A program made the translations under genes and the position numbers. The notes beneath the pieces are model-generated. The model searched no databases. It saw only the letters and a list, made by a program, of their open reading frames with translations, and had not been told where the DNA came from. Below, in pieces: positions 46,696-55,454 of a stretch of DNA of 64,000 nucleotides (position 1 is the first letter of the stretch; the number at the start of each line of letters is the position of its first letter). The stretch covers positions 124,001-188,000 of the forward strand of contig NZ_NRRV01000001.1 in the NCBI RefSeq assembly GCF_016583825.1. The letters run 5' to 3'. Source of the DNA: Thiohalocapsa halophila (GTDB lineage: Bacteria; Pseudomonadota; Gammaproteobacteria; Chromatiales; Chromatiaceae).

Positions 46696-48162
46696 ATGAA
46701 ATACCGGGACCTGCGTGACTTCATCGAGCAGCTGGAGGCGCGCGGGGAGCTCAAGCGCATCCGCGTGCCCGTGGATCCCTATCTGGAAGTCACCGAGATC
46801 TGCGATCGCACCCTGCGCGCAGGCGGCCCGGCGCTGTTGTTCGAGCGGCCAAAAGGCTCGTCGGTGCCGCTACTGGGCAACCTGTTCGGCACTCCGCGGC
46901 GGGTGGCGCTGGGCATGGGCGAGGAATCGGTGGACGCGCTGCGGGAAATCGGCAAGCTGCTGGCGTTTCTCAAGCAGCCGGAGCCGCCGAAGGGCATGAA
47001 GGCCGCCTTCGAGAGCCTGCCCGTGTTCCGCAAGGTGCTGGACATGGCACCCAAGGTGCGCCGCAGCCCACCCTGCCAGGAGCAGGTCTTCGAGGGCGCC
47101 GACGTGGACCTGGGACGCCTGCCGGTGCAGCATTGCTGGCCCGGCGACGCCGCGCCGCTCATCACCTGGGGGCTGGTGGTGACCCGAGGGCCGGAGAAGA
47201 CCCGGCAGAACCTGGGCATTTACCGCATGCAGATGCTGGGCCCCAATCGGGTCATCATGCGTTGGCTGGCCCACCGCGGCGGCGCGCTCGACTACCGCGA
47301 CTGGCAGCAGCACCATCCCGGCGAGCCCTTCCCCATCGCCGTCGCCCTGGGGGCGGACCCGGCGACCATCCTCGGCGCCGTCACGCCGGTGCCGGATACG
47401 CTCTCGGAGTACGCCTTCGCGGGTCTGCTGCGCGGCAGCCGCACCGAGCTCGCGACATGTCTGGGCAGCGACCTACAGGTCCCGGCGAGCGCCGAGATCG
47501 TGCTGGAGGGCCATCTGCATCCGGGCGACACGGCCCCGGAGGGTCCCTTCGGCGACCATACCGGCTACTACAACGAAGTCGACGACTTCCCGGTCTTCAC
47601 CATCGAGCGCCTGACCCAGCGCCCGGAGCCCATCTACCACAGCACCTACACGGGCCGGCCGCCGGACGAGCCGGCCATCCTGGGGGTGGCCCTGAACGAG
47701 GTCTTCGTGCCCATTCTGCAGAAGCAGTTTCCGGAGATCGTGGACTTCTATCTGCCGCCCGAGGGCTGCTCCTACCGCGTGGCGGTGGTGAGCATGCACA
47801 AGCAATACCCCGGCCACGCCAAGCGGGTGATGATGGGCGTCTGGTCCTTCCTGCGGCAATTCATGTACACCAAGTTCGTCATCGTCGTCGACGCGGATGT
47901 GAGCACCCGCGACTGGCGCGACGTCATCTGGGCCATGACCACCCGTATGGACCCGGCGCGGGACACGGTGATGGTGGAGAACACCCCCATCGACTACCTG
48001 GACTTCGCCTCGCCCGTCTCCGGGCTCGGCTCCAAGGTGGGCTTCGATGCCACCAACAAATGGCAAGGCGAGACCACACGCGAGTGGGGACGGCCCATTC
48101 GCATGGACGACGCCGTCAAGGCACGCGTCGACGCGCTCTGGCCCGAGCTCGGGCTCGACTGA
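46696..48162 (+). CDS. ubiD: 4-hydroxy-3-polyprenylbenzoate decarboxylase UbiD
   Basis: A 488-residue prenylated-FMN-dependent decarboxylase of ubiquinone biosynthesis (E. coli UbiD 497). [22 protein letters not shown] is the classical N-terminus. [19 protein letters not shown] near residue 175 holds the prFMN/metal-site residues, and [14 protein letters not shown] carries the catalytic Glu/Asp network. Start at 46696 with GGAG upstream. The UbiX partner is not in the window. Confidence 0.95.
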   Translation: MKYRDLRDFIEQLEARGELKRIRVPVDPYLEVTEICDRTLRAGGPALLFERPKGSSVPLLGNLFGTPRRVALGMGEESVDALREIGKLLAFLKQPEPPKGMKAAFESLPVFRKVLDMAPKVRRSPPCQEQVFEGADVDLGRLPVQHCWPGDAAPLITWGLVVTRGPEKTRQNLGIYRMQMLGPNRVIMRWLAHRGGALDYRDWQQHHPGEPFPIAVALGADPATILGAVTPVPDTLSEYAFAGLLRGSRTELATCLGSDLQVPASAEIVLEGHLHPGDTAPEGPFGDHTGYYNEVDDFPVFTIERLTQRPEPIYHSTYTGRPPDEPAILGVALNEVFVPILQKQFPEIVDFYLPPEGCSYRVAVVSMHKQYPGHAKRVMMGVWSFLRQFMYTKFVIVVDADVSTRDWRDVIWAMTTRMDPARDTVMVENTPIDYLDFASPVSGLGSKVGFDATNKWQGETTREWGRPIRMDDAVKARVDALWPELGLD

Positions 48163-48336
48163 GCCCGGCAGCTCCCCATGGCGCCGGGCTGCCTGCGCGC
48201 TGGCGCCGCAGGGCACCAGGGGCAAGCGGACCCGCCGGCGCTTGGTCGGCCCGCTTGGTCAGCCCGCTAGGTGGGCCTGGCGTATACCCGGTCCCGAGCA
48301 GCGGGCCAGGTCCGCTGGACCGGCAGCCCGGCCGGC

Positions 48337-48603
48337 TCAGAAACCCCGTTGGGGGCGCTCGGTGCGGGGCCGCGCTTCGTTCACGGTGAGCTTGCGCCCA
48401 TCGTGCACGGAGTCGTTCAAGGCCTGGATGGCGTCCCCCGCCTCCGCATCGTTGGGCATGTCCACGAACCCAAAGCCCTTGGATTGCCCGGAGAACTTGT
48501 CCTTGATGACGTCCGCACTCGCCACCTGGCCGAACTCGCTGAACATCTCGCGCAGCTGTTCGTCGGTGACCTGGTATTTCAGATTGCCTACATAGATCCG
48601 CAT
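48337..48603 (-). CDS. RRM-domain RNA-binding protein
   Basis: An 88-residue single-RRM protein. RNP2 is IYVGNL (residues 3-8) and RNP1 is KGFGFVDM (~42-49); the tail is short and Arg-rich (ARPRTERPQRGF). Such proteins are common cold- or stress-inducible RNA-binding proteins in proteobacteria and cyanobacteria. The start at 48603 fits; the 110 codons further upstream are noise. Confidence 0.9.
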   Translation of the reverse strand: MRIYVGNLKYQVTDEQLREMFSEFGQVASADVIKDKFSGQSKGFGFVDMPNDAEAGDAIQALNDSVHDGRKLTVNEARPRTERPQRGF

Positions 48604-49006
48604 CGCACTCTCTCGACAGCACCCGTGCATTGACCCCGCTGAGGCGGCCGCCGACCAACGCACAAATCGACGACCGACCAAGAACCACAGTATGGCGGCG
48701 CGGCCTGCACGCGGTGCGCGGCGCCTGTCGGCGACAGGCAAGCTCAGCGGGCGGCGGCGAGGATGGATGAGGACTCCGATCGACGGGCGCGGGCCGATGC
48801 GGCGGCAAGGCGGGGCGGGAAGGCTGCGGGCCGGGCGGTCTGCCGCGGCGCCGCTGCCTGGTGGTGTACCGACAGACGGCGGGCGCAGGCTGGAGCCCGA
48901 ATCAGCACCGTGTCCGCCGTGCGTGCGGCGCAAAGACGGCCTGTTTGGCGTATCGATGGTGGAGCTTCAGCCCGAACCCTGTGCGCGCTGCGACATGACT
49001 CGCAAT
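48604..49006. other. 403-bp region without a gene
   Basis: Lies between the RRM gene and the metal-exporter gene, both on the minus strand. It is very GC-rich. It should contain the RRM promoter and any long cold-shock-type leader, but no clear promoter, hairpin with T-run or reading frame with coding character is seen. Confidence 0.45.
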
Positions 49007-50293
49007 CTAGTGCAAGGACTCCGGGGCGTCAACGCAGCCCGGGGTTTTTTCGACGCCGCTGACGGTGAAGCCGGCGTCTTCGACGGCCTGCACCAACGCC
49101 GGCACCGCGAAGCCGCCGCCGCTGATGCGAACACGCCCGCTCGCCAGATCCGGCGCCGCCTCGTGCACGCGCTCAAGGGCCTCCAAGGAGCGCTTGACAC
49201 TGCCAACGCAGTGCTGACAGCTCATTCCCTGCACGTGCAGGACCAGGCCGGCGTCCGGCGCCCCGCCGGCGCCGCCGGGAGCACCTGCGGACGCCCGCGC
49301 CTGCCAGCGCCGCCATAGCAGATAGCCCAACAGGCCGAGCAGCACCAGCGCGGACAGCGTCGCCAGCAAGCCGCCCCCGTGCTCGTGGGGCGCATGCAGC
49401 ACCGGGGCAGCGCTCAGCACCTGGTCGAACAACAGACCAAAGCCCAGGCTCATGACCACCACAGTGCCCAGGTAGAGGCCGAGCACGCTCGCACCGAGGG
49501 TCCGGTAGACGGCGCCGATGGTGGCCACATTGGTTGCCGGGCCTGCCATCAGAAACACCAGCGCCGAGCCGGCGGGCATGCCGGCGACGATGAGCGAAGC
49601 GGCGATGGGCACCGACGCCGTCGTACAGACATACAAGGGTAGCGAAATGGCGAGCACCACCAGCATGCCGACCAGCCCCTGCGCCCAGGTCTGGCCGACG
49701 AAGAAGTCCGCCGGCACCAATGTCGTGATCAGCGCCGCCACCAACACACCGGCGATCAGCCACAGGTCGATGGCCGCGAGCAGATCGAGCACCGCGTAGC
49801 GGATTGCGCCGCTGACGCCCCGGTCGCCGCCCGAGCTGTTGAGGGTGGTCTCGCCGTCGGCGCCCGCCTCCGCCGGCGCCGGCGTCAGCCGATTCACCAG
49901 CACGCCGCCGATGACGCCGGTGACGAAGGCCGCGACCAACTTAAACAGCGCAAAGGGCCAGCCGAGAAAGGCGGCACTCACCAGAATGGAGTCCACGCCC
50001 GTCTGGGGCGTGCTGATCATGAACGATGTCGTCGCACCCGGAGACGCGCCGGACTTGCGCAGCCCCAGGGCCGTCGGGATGACACCGCAGGAGCACAGCG
50101 GCAGCGGCACCCCCAGCAGCGACGCCCGCACGGTGCTGGCGAGGTCCGGCCGGCTGAGCCGCCGGTGGATGGCCGCCGCCGGCACATAGACATGCACCAG
50201 ACCTGCGATGAACAGCCCGAGCAGCAGCGACGGCGACAGCTCCAGCAAGATCTGCCATAGGGCGGCGGGGAAGCGTGCGACGGCGTCCAACAT
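49007..50293 (-). CDS. SO_0444-type Cu/Zn efflux permease with C-terminal HMA domain
   Basis: A 428-residue YraQ/ArsP-like permease. The N-terminal half has the conserved PLPLCSCGVIPTALGLRKSGAS (Cys67/Cys69) and FMISTPQTGVDSI; the second half has YVCTTASVPIAASLI and FLMAGPATN. A short His segment (HAPHEHGG, ~300) and a helix precede a ~70-residue heavy-metal-associated domain with metal-binding CQHC (GMSCQHC from residue 356). It should export copper or zinc across the inner membrane, with the HMA delivering or sensing metal. A Cys near the end (PGCVDAPE) is additional. Confidence 0.85.
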   Translation of the reverse strand: MLDAVARFPAALWQILLELSPSLLLGLFIAGLVHVYVPAAAIHRRLSRPDLASTVRASLLGVPLPLCSCGVIPTALGLRKSGASPGATTSFMISTPQTGVDSILVSAAFLGWPFALFKLVAAFVTGVIGGVLVNRLTPAPAEAGADGETTLNSSGGDRGVSGAIRYAVLDLLAAIDLWLIAGVLVAALITTLVPADFFVGQTWAQGLVGMLVVLAISLPLYVCTTASVPIAASLIVAGMPAGSALVFLMAGPATNVATIGAVYRTLGASVLGLYLGTVVVMSLGFGLLFDQVLSAAPVLHAPHEHGGGLLATLSALVLLGLLGYLLWRRWQARASAGAPGGAGGAPDAGLVLHVQGMSCQHCVGSVKRSLEALERVHEAAPDLASGRVRISGGGFAVPALVQAVEDAGFTVSGVEKTPGCVDAPESLH

Positions 50294-50396
50294 AGCAGCG
50301 GTAGTCAGCGGCGGGCGTCCGACCCGGTCAAGTCCCTGACAGGGGCATTGGACGCATCCAATTCAATCTGTCTAAAGCAGCAGCACCTTTGACGCG

Positions 50397-50678
50397 TTAA
50401 TCGGCGGCACGTTCCTCGTAGCGCTCCCGCGCTTGGCGCTCCTTCTCTTTTTCGTGCTGGTCGTAGGCATAGCCGCCGAGGGCGCCGGCGGCGGCACCGA
50501 TGAGCGCGCCCTTACCGGCATCGGCGCTGGCCGAGCCGATGGCGGCACCGGTAGCCGCGCCCGCCGCGGCACCGCTGGTGGTGCGGGAGGCCGTGGTGGT
50601 GCCACAGCCGCTGACGACGAGTGCGGCGAGCACAGCGGCCAGGGCGAACTTGATAGGGAGTGCGAGGGTTACGGGCAT
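50397..50678 (-). CDS. glycine-zipper lipoprotein (93 aa)
   Basis: Signal peptide with lipobox VVSGC (Cys ~25), then a glycine-zipper hairpin GAAAGAATGAAIGSASADAG...GAAAGALGGYAYDQ and a charged tail (HEKEKERQARERYEERAAD). This is the YMGG/glycine-zipper type of outer-membrane lipoprotein, often stress-linked. GGAGG precedes the ATG at about 10 bp. It is a tandem paralogue of the next upstream gene. Confidence 0.85.
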   Translation of the reverse strand: MPVTLALPIKFALAAVLAALVVSGCGTTTASRTTSGAAAGAATGAAIGSASADAGKGALIGAAAGALGGYAYDQHEKEKERQARERYEERAAD

Positions 50679-50786
50679 AGGGGTGAAACCTCCGAAGTGG
50701 GCGCATGGTGCGCCGGCGCGGGGCTTCCCGCGCCGGCGGCGAGGGCCCCGCGCGGGGCGCTCGCGGCGTCAGTGCAGCGGGCACGT

Positions 50787-51014
50787 CTAGTCGATGTTGC
50801 CCTTTTCGTGCTGGTCGAACAGGTAGCCGCCTAGGGCGCCGGCGCCGGCACCGATGAGCGCGCCCCTGCCGGCATTGGCACTCAGCGAGCCGATGGCCGC
50901 ACCAGTGGCAGCCCCGAAGAGCGCACTGGAGCCTGCCCGCTCGCCGGTGGTGGTGCCACACCCGACCAGCAGCAGTGCGACCGCCGCGAAAAAAATAGTT
51001 GCGGTTTTAGTCAT
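50787..51014 (-). CDS. glycine-zipper lipoprotein, tandem paralogue (75 aa)
   Basis: MTKTATIFFAAVALLLVGC gives a lipoprotein signal with Cys19. The mature part repeats the neighbour's pattern: GCGTTTGERAGSS, GAATGAAIGSLSANAGRGAL, GAGAGALGGYLFDQHEKG. GGAG lies ~9 bp before the ATG at 51014; an in-frame TTG three codons up is less likely. Clearly a duplication with the gene at 50397. Confidence 0.85.
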   Translation of the reverse strand: MTKTATIFFAAVALLLVGCGTTTGERAGSSALFGAATGAAIGSLSANAGRGALIGAGAGALGGYLFDQHEKGNID

Positions 51015-51045
51015 CTCGATCAACTCCGATGGCTGCTAAGGACGA

Positions 51046-51441
51046 TCAGGGACAGGGATAGCGCGCCGCCAGCGCTCGCACCAGGCCGACGACAGGCAGC
51101 TCGCCCATGCGCTCGGCATCGTCCTTGCTGGCTTCCACCCAGCTCAGAAAGGCGCGGCGACCGTCGCCGATGGTAGCGTCGTCGGGATAGCAGATCAGCC
51201 GCTTCATCTGCTCCCGATCGCTGACGGCATCATGGTATTGCACGGACGCCTCGATGAAGGCGCGGCATGCGAAGGTCGCTGCAATGTGCTCGGGCTGCTC
51301 TGGTGTGGTCGCGCACACCGCATAGAGGTCTGCGGTGGTATCGAAGTCGAAATCCTCGTCCTGCACGGCCTGGGCCGGCGCGGCGGTCAGACCGAGCACC
51401 CAGATGGCGGCCAAGGCAAGATACATGTGGCGGGCCTGCAT
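51046..51441 (-). CDS. secreted Rap1a/Tai-like immunity-family protein
   Basis: 131 residues with a signal peptide (MYLALAAIWVLGLTAAPAQA). The mature part has the layout of the Rap1a/Tai immunity family: C-A near residue 43, A-C-R-A-F-I-E-A, LICYPDDATIGDGR, AFLSWVEA, then VVGLVRALAARYPCP at the end. Cys pairs are at expected places. Rap1a proteins protect against type VI peptidoglycan-amidase effectors, but many orphan family members exist; no effector or T6SS gene is in the window. Located next to the glycine-zipper lipoproteins. Confidence 0.6.
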   Translation of the reverse strand: MQARHMYLALAAIWVLGLTAAPAQAVQDEDFDFDTTADLYAVCATTPEQPEHIAATFACRAFIEASVQYHDAVSDREQMKRLICYPDDATIGDGRRAFLSWVEASKDDAERMGELPVVGLVRALAARYPCP

Positions 51442-51539
51442 GGCATGACTCCCAAAATGCTGTCGCTAGATCGTTCTGCTCGGTGGCACGCACCGCGTCG
51501 CCAGTCCGCCCACCGCGCCTGGATCATGCTCCCAGCACA

Positions 51540-51593
51540 CCGGTGGGAACAAGCCTGCCGGTGGGAACAAGCGTGCCGGTGGGACAAAGGCAG
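51540..51593. repeat. three tandem 18-bp repeats
   Basis: CCGGTGGGAACAAGCCTG, CCGGTGGGAACAAGCGTG and a degenerate CCGGTGGGACAAAGGCAG follow head to tail. They lie in the 196-bp gap between the Rap1a-like and YeeZ-like genes. No coding role. Confidence 0.85.
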
Positions 51594-51637
51594 CCCGGCG
51601 CCGGGCTCTTGGGCTCTTGGGCCCTGCTGTCGGGCCC

Positions 51638-52513
51638 TCAGCCAGCGGGAAAGCACGCCGCCAAGCCCGCCTCCAGGGTCGGGTAGCGCAGCTCGATGCT
51701 CAGCTCATCGAGCAGCTTGTGGTTGCTGAGGCGCCGCGACTCCCGCAGGTACGATAGCATGCCCGCCGAGACCCGGCCCGGCGCCTGCGCCAGCGGAATC
51801 TGCGGCGGCGCCTCCACGCCCGCGGCCGCCGCGACGCTCAGAAAATAATCCGTCATCGTGCTCGGATGGCCGTCGCAGACATTGTAGAGACTGCCGTCCG
51901 GTGCGCGCTCCATCGCCGCCAGGCAGATACGCACCAGATCCTCTGCATGGATGCGGTTCGACCAGGGCGCCTCGTCGGCGGCCACCACGGGCTGACCGGT
52001 TTCGATGCGGGCCAGTGGCAGCCGATCACAGGCGTAGATGCCCGCCACCCGCAGGATGACCAGCTCGCCGCCGCCTGCTGCGTGCCAGGCGCGCAGGCGC
52101 TCCTCGGCATCCCAGCGGCGCAGCGCCCGGTCCGCGGCGGGCTGCGGGGTCCGGGTCTCGTCCACCCAGTCGCCGCCGCAGTCACCATAGACCCCGGTGG
52201 TGCCCACATACACCAGCCGCCGCGGCTGACCGCGCTCGGCGAAGGTCTGGATGAGGCGCGCCGTGAGCGGGTCCTCGCGACCCTCGCCTGGGGGCGGCGC
52301 CAGGTGAAAAACGTCGGCACCCGCGGTGTCGAGGCGCTCCAGCGGGTCCTCCAGCAGGTCGCGCTGTAGGGGGCGGATGCCGAGGGCCGGCAGCCGTGCC
52401 GCACTCTCGGCGCTGCGCACCACGCCAGTGACCGGATTGCCGCCGCCGGCGAGGCGGGCGCCGAGCGCACGGCCGATGTAGCCGCAGCCGATGATGATCA
52501 CGATCTTGCTCAC
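51638..52513 (-). CDS. YeeZ-like SDR-family epimerase/dehydratase
   Basis: A 291-residue atypical short-chain dehydrogenase with N-terminal IIIGCGYIGRALGARLA (G-x-G-x-x-G NAD(P) site), VYVGTTGVYGDCGGDWVDE in the active-site strand and RVAGIYACDRLPLARI. The usual Y-x3-K is not clearly present (VYGD), as in the YeeZ group. Starts with GTG at 52513. Function of this group is not known. Confidence 0.8.
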   Translation of the reverse strand: MSKIVIIIGCGYIGRALGARLAGGGNPVTGVVRSAESAARLPALGIRPLQRDLLEDPLERLDTAGADVFHLAPPPGEGREDPLTARLIQTFAERGQPRRLVYVGTTGVYGDCGGDWVDETRTPQPAADRALRRWDAEERLRAWHAAGGGELVILRVAGIYACDRLPLARIETGQPVVAADEAPWSNRIHAEDLVRICLAAMERAPDGSLYNVCDGHPSTMTDYFLSVAAAAGVEAPPQIPLAQAPGRVSAGMLSYLRESRRLSNHKLLDELSIELRYPTLEAGLAACFPAG

Positions 52514-52525
52514 TCCTGCACTAGG

Positions 52526-52557
52526 TTGGGGCTGAAAAAAGCTTGGGGCTGAAAAAA
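52526..52557. repeat. 15-bp direct repeat
   Basis: TTGGGGCTGAAAAAA at 52526-52540 is repeated exactly at 52543-52557, two bases apart, just upstream of the YeeZ-like gene. On that gene's strand it gives two T-runs preceding CAGCCCC. It could be slippage duplication or part of the promoter. Confidence 0.7.
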
Positions 52558-52729
52558 CCGGACGGCTCGCCGCGGCCCGCGGCTCACGCCGGCGTCAACG
52601 GCGGTCGGGGCCGACGCGGCCTGCGGGGCTTGCGCGGCGGCCCGCTCATCGCGACATGGTAAGGTCCGCGCCCGTCGTCACAATGCTTGCAGACCGCACC
52701 CAAGCGGGTGCGGCCGGGAGTTTCAGGCC

Positions 52730-53749
52730 ATGCGCTACACCATCAGTACCGAGCCCGCCGGCCACGAGTTCAGGGTCGAGCCCGGGCAGACCGTGCTCGA
52801 GGCCGCCATCGCCCAGCGCATCGGTCTGCCCTATGGCTGCCGCGACGGCAAGTGCGGCAGCTGCACCGCCCAGCTCCTCGCCGGCCGTGTCGGCTACCCC
52901 AGCGGCAAGACCGAGGCCCTGTCCGGGCAGCCGCAGGGCGCCTGCCTCACCTGCCAGGCGGTGCCGGAGACCGACATCGCGCTGCGTGTCGCCGAGCTCG
53001 AGACCGTGGCCGACATCGAGGTGCGCATCCTGCCCTGCCGCGTGGCCGACAAGACCCAGCTCAATCACGACGTGATGCGCCTGCGGCTCAAGCTGCCGGA
53101 AACCCAGCGACTGCAGTTCCTGGCCGGGCAGTACCTGGAGTTCATCCTCGCCGACGGCCGCAAGCGCGCCTTCTCCATTGCCAACGCGCCGCATGACGAC
53201 GCGCTGATGGAGCTGCATGTGCGCCGGGTGCCGGGCGGCGAGTTCACGGATTTCATCTTCGATGAGCTGAAAGAGCGCACCGTTCTGCGCATCCAGGGGC
53301 CGCTCGGCAGCTTCGTGCTGCGTGAGCAGTCCGACCGGCCCATGCTCTTCATCGGCGGCGGCACCGGCTTCGCCCCCATCAAGGGGCTGCTGGAGCATGC
53401 CTTGCACATGGGGATCACCCGGCCCATGACCCTATACTGGGGCGCGCGCGCCGAGCGCGACCTCTACCTGCCCGAGCTGCCCCGGCGCTGGGCGCAAGAG
53501 CACCCAAGCTTCCGCTATGTGCCGGTGCTCTCCCAACCTGACCCCGACTGGACCGGCCGCCGGGGCTATGTCCACGAGGCGGTACTGGAAGACCATCCGG
53601 ACATCGCCGACTACGACGTCTACATGAGCGGCCCGCCGGTGATGGTCGAGGCCGGGCGTGCCGCCTTCGAGGCCCGCGGCCTGTCGCCGGATCACGTCTT
53701 CTCGGATGCCTTCGAGTACGCCGCCGACAGCCCGAGCTTCAAAGGCTGA
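52730..53749 (+). CDS. ferredoxin-reductase-type electron transfer protein (AscD-like, CDP-6-deoxy-delta-3,4-glucoseen reductase family)
   Basis: A 339-residue protein: N-terminal 2Fe-2S ferredoxin (residues ~1-92, CRDGKCGSCTAQLL and CLTCQAV ligands), FAD domain (~98-195, RAFSIANAP as R-x-Y-S/T type motif, GEFTDFIFDEL) and NAD domain (~200-335, FIGGGTGFAPIKGLLEHAL, YMSGPPVMVEAGR). Such proteins pass electrons from NAD(P)H to an oxygenase or dehydratase. They often lie near ubiD in gammaproteobacteria, here 4.6 kb away. Annotation as CDP-glucoseen reductase is family-level; the real partner is unknown. GGGAG lies ~11 bp upstream. Confidence 0.85.
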   Translation: MRYTISTEPAGHEFRVEPGQTVLEAAIAQRIGLPYGCRDGKCGSCTAQLLAGRVGYPSGKTEALSGQPQGACLTCQAVPETDIALRVAELETVADIEVRILPCRVADKTQLNHDVMRLRLKLPETQRLQFLAGQYLEFILADGRKRAFSIANAPHDDALMELHVRRVPGGEFTDFIFDELKERTVLRIQGPLGSFVLREQSDRPMLFIGGGTGFAPIKGLLEHALHMGITRPMTLYWGARAERDLYLPELPRRWAQEHPSFRYVPVLSQPDPDWTGRRGYVHEAVLEDHPDIADYDVYMSGPPVMVEAGRAAFEARGLSPDHVFSDAFEYAADSPSFKG

Positions 53750-53873
53750 GCCGAGTCTGGGCAGGCTGAGCCGCGGGGCATTCGCAACCCCTTGTGCACA
53801 GCCATTAGGGTTCGGAGACCGTTTGCAATGGCGATGACGATCCCCGATCAGGAGCTTGAGCCTATAGCTAGCC

Positions 53874-54593
53874 TCAGCGCACCGGCGCCGCGCGCGGCGG
53901 CGCTTGCACCCGGGGCTCGGTGCGCGCCGGCAGCGACGGCCTAGCGCTCCGCAGGCGGGCGCGCAGTGCCGCCAGCTTAGCCGCCAGGACCGCGCCGGGC
54001 CGGTCCGGGGGACGGTGCGGCGCCGCAGCCAGGCGCTGCGCCGCAACCAGGGCCGCGTCCAGCAGCAGCAGGTCATCCGCCGCCGCCGCCGCGGCCGCCA
54101 CATCCAGCTGATCCCGCAAGAGCTGCTTACTCGCGGCAGGCGCCCCGGGCGGCCGCCAGGTGCGTGACGGCGGCAGTCGCGCCGCGTCCCGCGCCAATGC
54201 CGCAAGCCTAGCCGCGAGCTCGGCGCGCTCCACACGCGAGAGGCTGCGGCGCAGGCCGGCGGACAGGCCCTGCGGCGCCCGCCCCGGGCCGCCATCCGCG
54301 GCACCGTCCGGCGCCTGCGCTGGATCTGCCGACGGCTCTTCATCCGCGGCCGCGGCCAGGGCCGCCGCCCGCTCCGCGAGCGCAGCCTCCGCCGCCTGTA
54401 CCCGAGCCATCAGGCGCCGCTGCTCCTGCGCGGCGGCGGCGACGGACGCACGCATCTGCTCCAAGCCGGTACGCAGGCCGCTGCGGTAGAGCTGAGCGGT
54501 GACCACGGTGCCGAGGGCCAGCAGCACCAACAACACGGAAATCAGCAGCAGTGGCCAGCGCCGCCGGCGTGCGCCCTTGGCGCCAGCGCTCAC
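53874..54593 (-). CDS. short HemX-like membrane protein
   Basis: 239 residues: one N-terminal helix (WPLLLISVLLVLLALGTVVTAQ), an Ala-rich coiled coil (~45-85) and a helical Ala/Leu/Arg domain. The GTG start at 54593 overlaps the hemD stop (GTGA), so the two are coupled, as hemD-hemX usually are. E. coli HemX is 393 residues, so this is a short or diverged form. No hemY follows; the next gene downstream converges from the other strand. Family assignment rests mainly on context and architecture. Confidence 0.6.
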   Translation of the reverse strand: MSAGAKGARRRRWPLLLISVLLVLLALGTVVTAQLYRSGLRTGLEQMRASVAAAAQEQRRLMARVQAAEAALAERAAALAAAADEEPSADPAQAPDGAADGGPGRAPQGLSAGLRRSLSRVERAELAARLAALARDAARLPPSRTWRPPGAPAASKQLLRDQLDVAAAAAAADDLLLLDAALVAAQRLAAAPHRPPDRPGAVLAAKLAALRARLRSARPSLPARTEPRVQAPPRAAPVR

Positions 54594-55444
54594 GGCGGCT
54601 CCACCCCGCCGGCCTCGCGGCCCGTTGCCGATGCTTGCGCAGCCAGCGCACACACCGCCGCCAGCATGCCGGCGTCATCGGGCTGCGGGGCGACGGCGAG
54701 CCGGGTGAAGCCGAGCCCGCGGGCGGTCTCGGCATTGCGGGCACTCAGCACGGCCAGCGGCAGCCCCTTGAGCCAGGCATGGGCCGCGGCGGGCACCAGC
54801 GCCAGCAGGTTGTGCAGCACCTCGTCGCTGGTGGCCGTGACGACGCCGAGGGTGCTCCGCCACTGCGCGAGCGCCACACCGGCGTCCGCCGCTGGCAGCC
54901 CGCGCCGATAGACCTCGGCGTAGTGCACCTCGGCGCCGCGCTCGCCCAGCGTCTTGCCGAGCAGCGCCCGCCCGCCCTCGCCGCGGACGATGAGCACGCG
55001 CCGGCCCGTCACCTGTTGCAGTGCCGGCAGCGCCAGCAGGGCCTCACTGTCGAAGCCGGCCGCGGGCACCAGCGACGGCGCCAGCCCCGCGGCCTGCATG
55101 GCCTTGGCGGTGGCGCGGCCCACCGCGGCGAGCTGAATGTGCTCGCCGCGGTGGGCCGCCGGCGCGAGGCGCAGCGCCTGCTCGACGGCATTGCGGCTGA
55201 TGAAGACCATCAGGTCCCAGCGCGCCGCCAGCAGTGCAGCGGCGGCGTCCGGGGCCGCCGGCGGCTGGATCTCGACGCTGGGGAAGCGCACCGGCTCACC
55301 GCCGGCGGCGGCCACCAGCCGGCACAGCCCCTCGGCCTGGGCGGCCGGGCGGGTCACCAGTACGCCGCAGCCGCCGAGGTCGCAGTCAGGTGGTGGCGAC
55401 GGGTCGCCCGGGCGGCCGTGCGCTGGCACTGCGCGCTCGCTCAT
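54590..55444 (-). CDS. hemD: uroporphyrinogen-III synthase
   Basis: A 284-residue HemD that closes and inverts ring D of hydroxymethylbilane. VLVTRPAAQAEGL, LMVFISRNAVEQAL, LAAVGRATAKAM, ILIVRG-like VLIVRGEGGRALL and VVTATSDEVLHNLL are the family segments. Start ATG 55444 lies 10 bp after hemC; the longer frame runs inside hemC. Confidence 0.93.
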   Translation of the reverse strand: MSERAVPAHGRPGDPSPPPDCDLGGCGVLVTRPAAQAEGLCRLVAAAGGEPVRFPSVEIQPPAAPDAAAALLAARWDLMVFISRNAVEQALRLAPAAHRGEHIQLAAVGRATAKAMQAAGLAPSLVPAAGFDSEALLALPALQQVTGRRVLIVRGEGGRALLGKTLGERGAEVHYAEVYRRGLPAADAGVALAQWRSTLGVVTATSDEVLHNLLALVPAAAHAWLKGLPLAVLSARNAETARGLGFTRLAVAPQPDDAGMLAAVCALAAQASATGREAGGVEPP

Positions 55445-55454
55445 GGCCGCTCCG

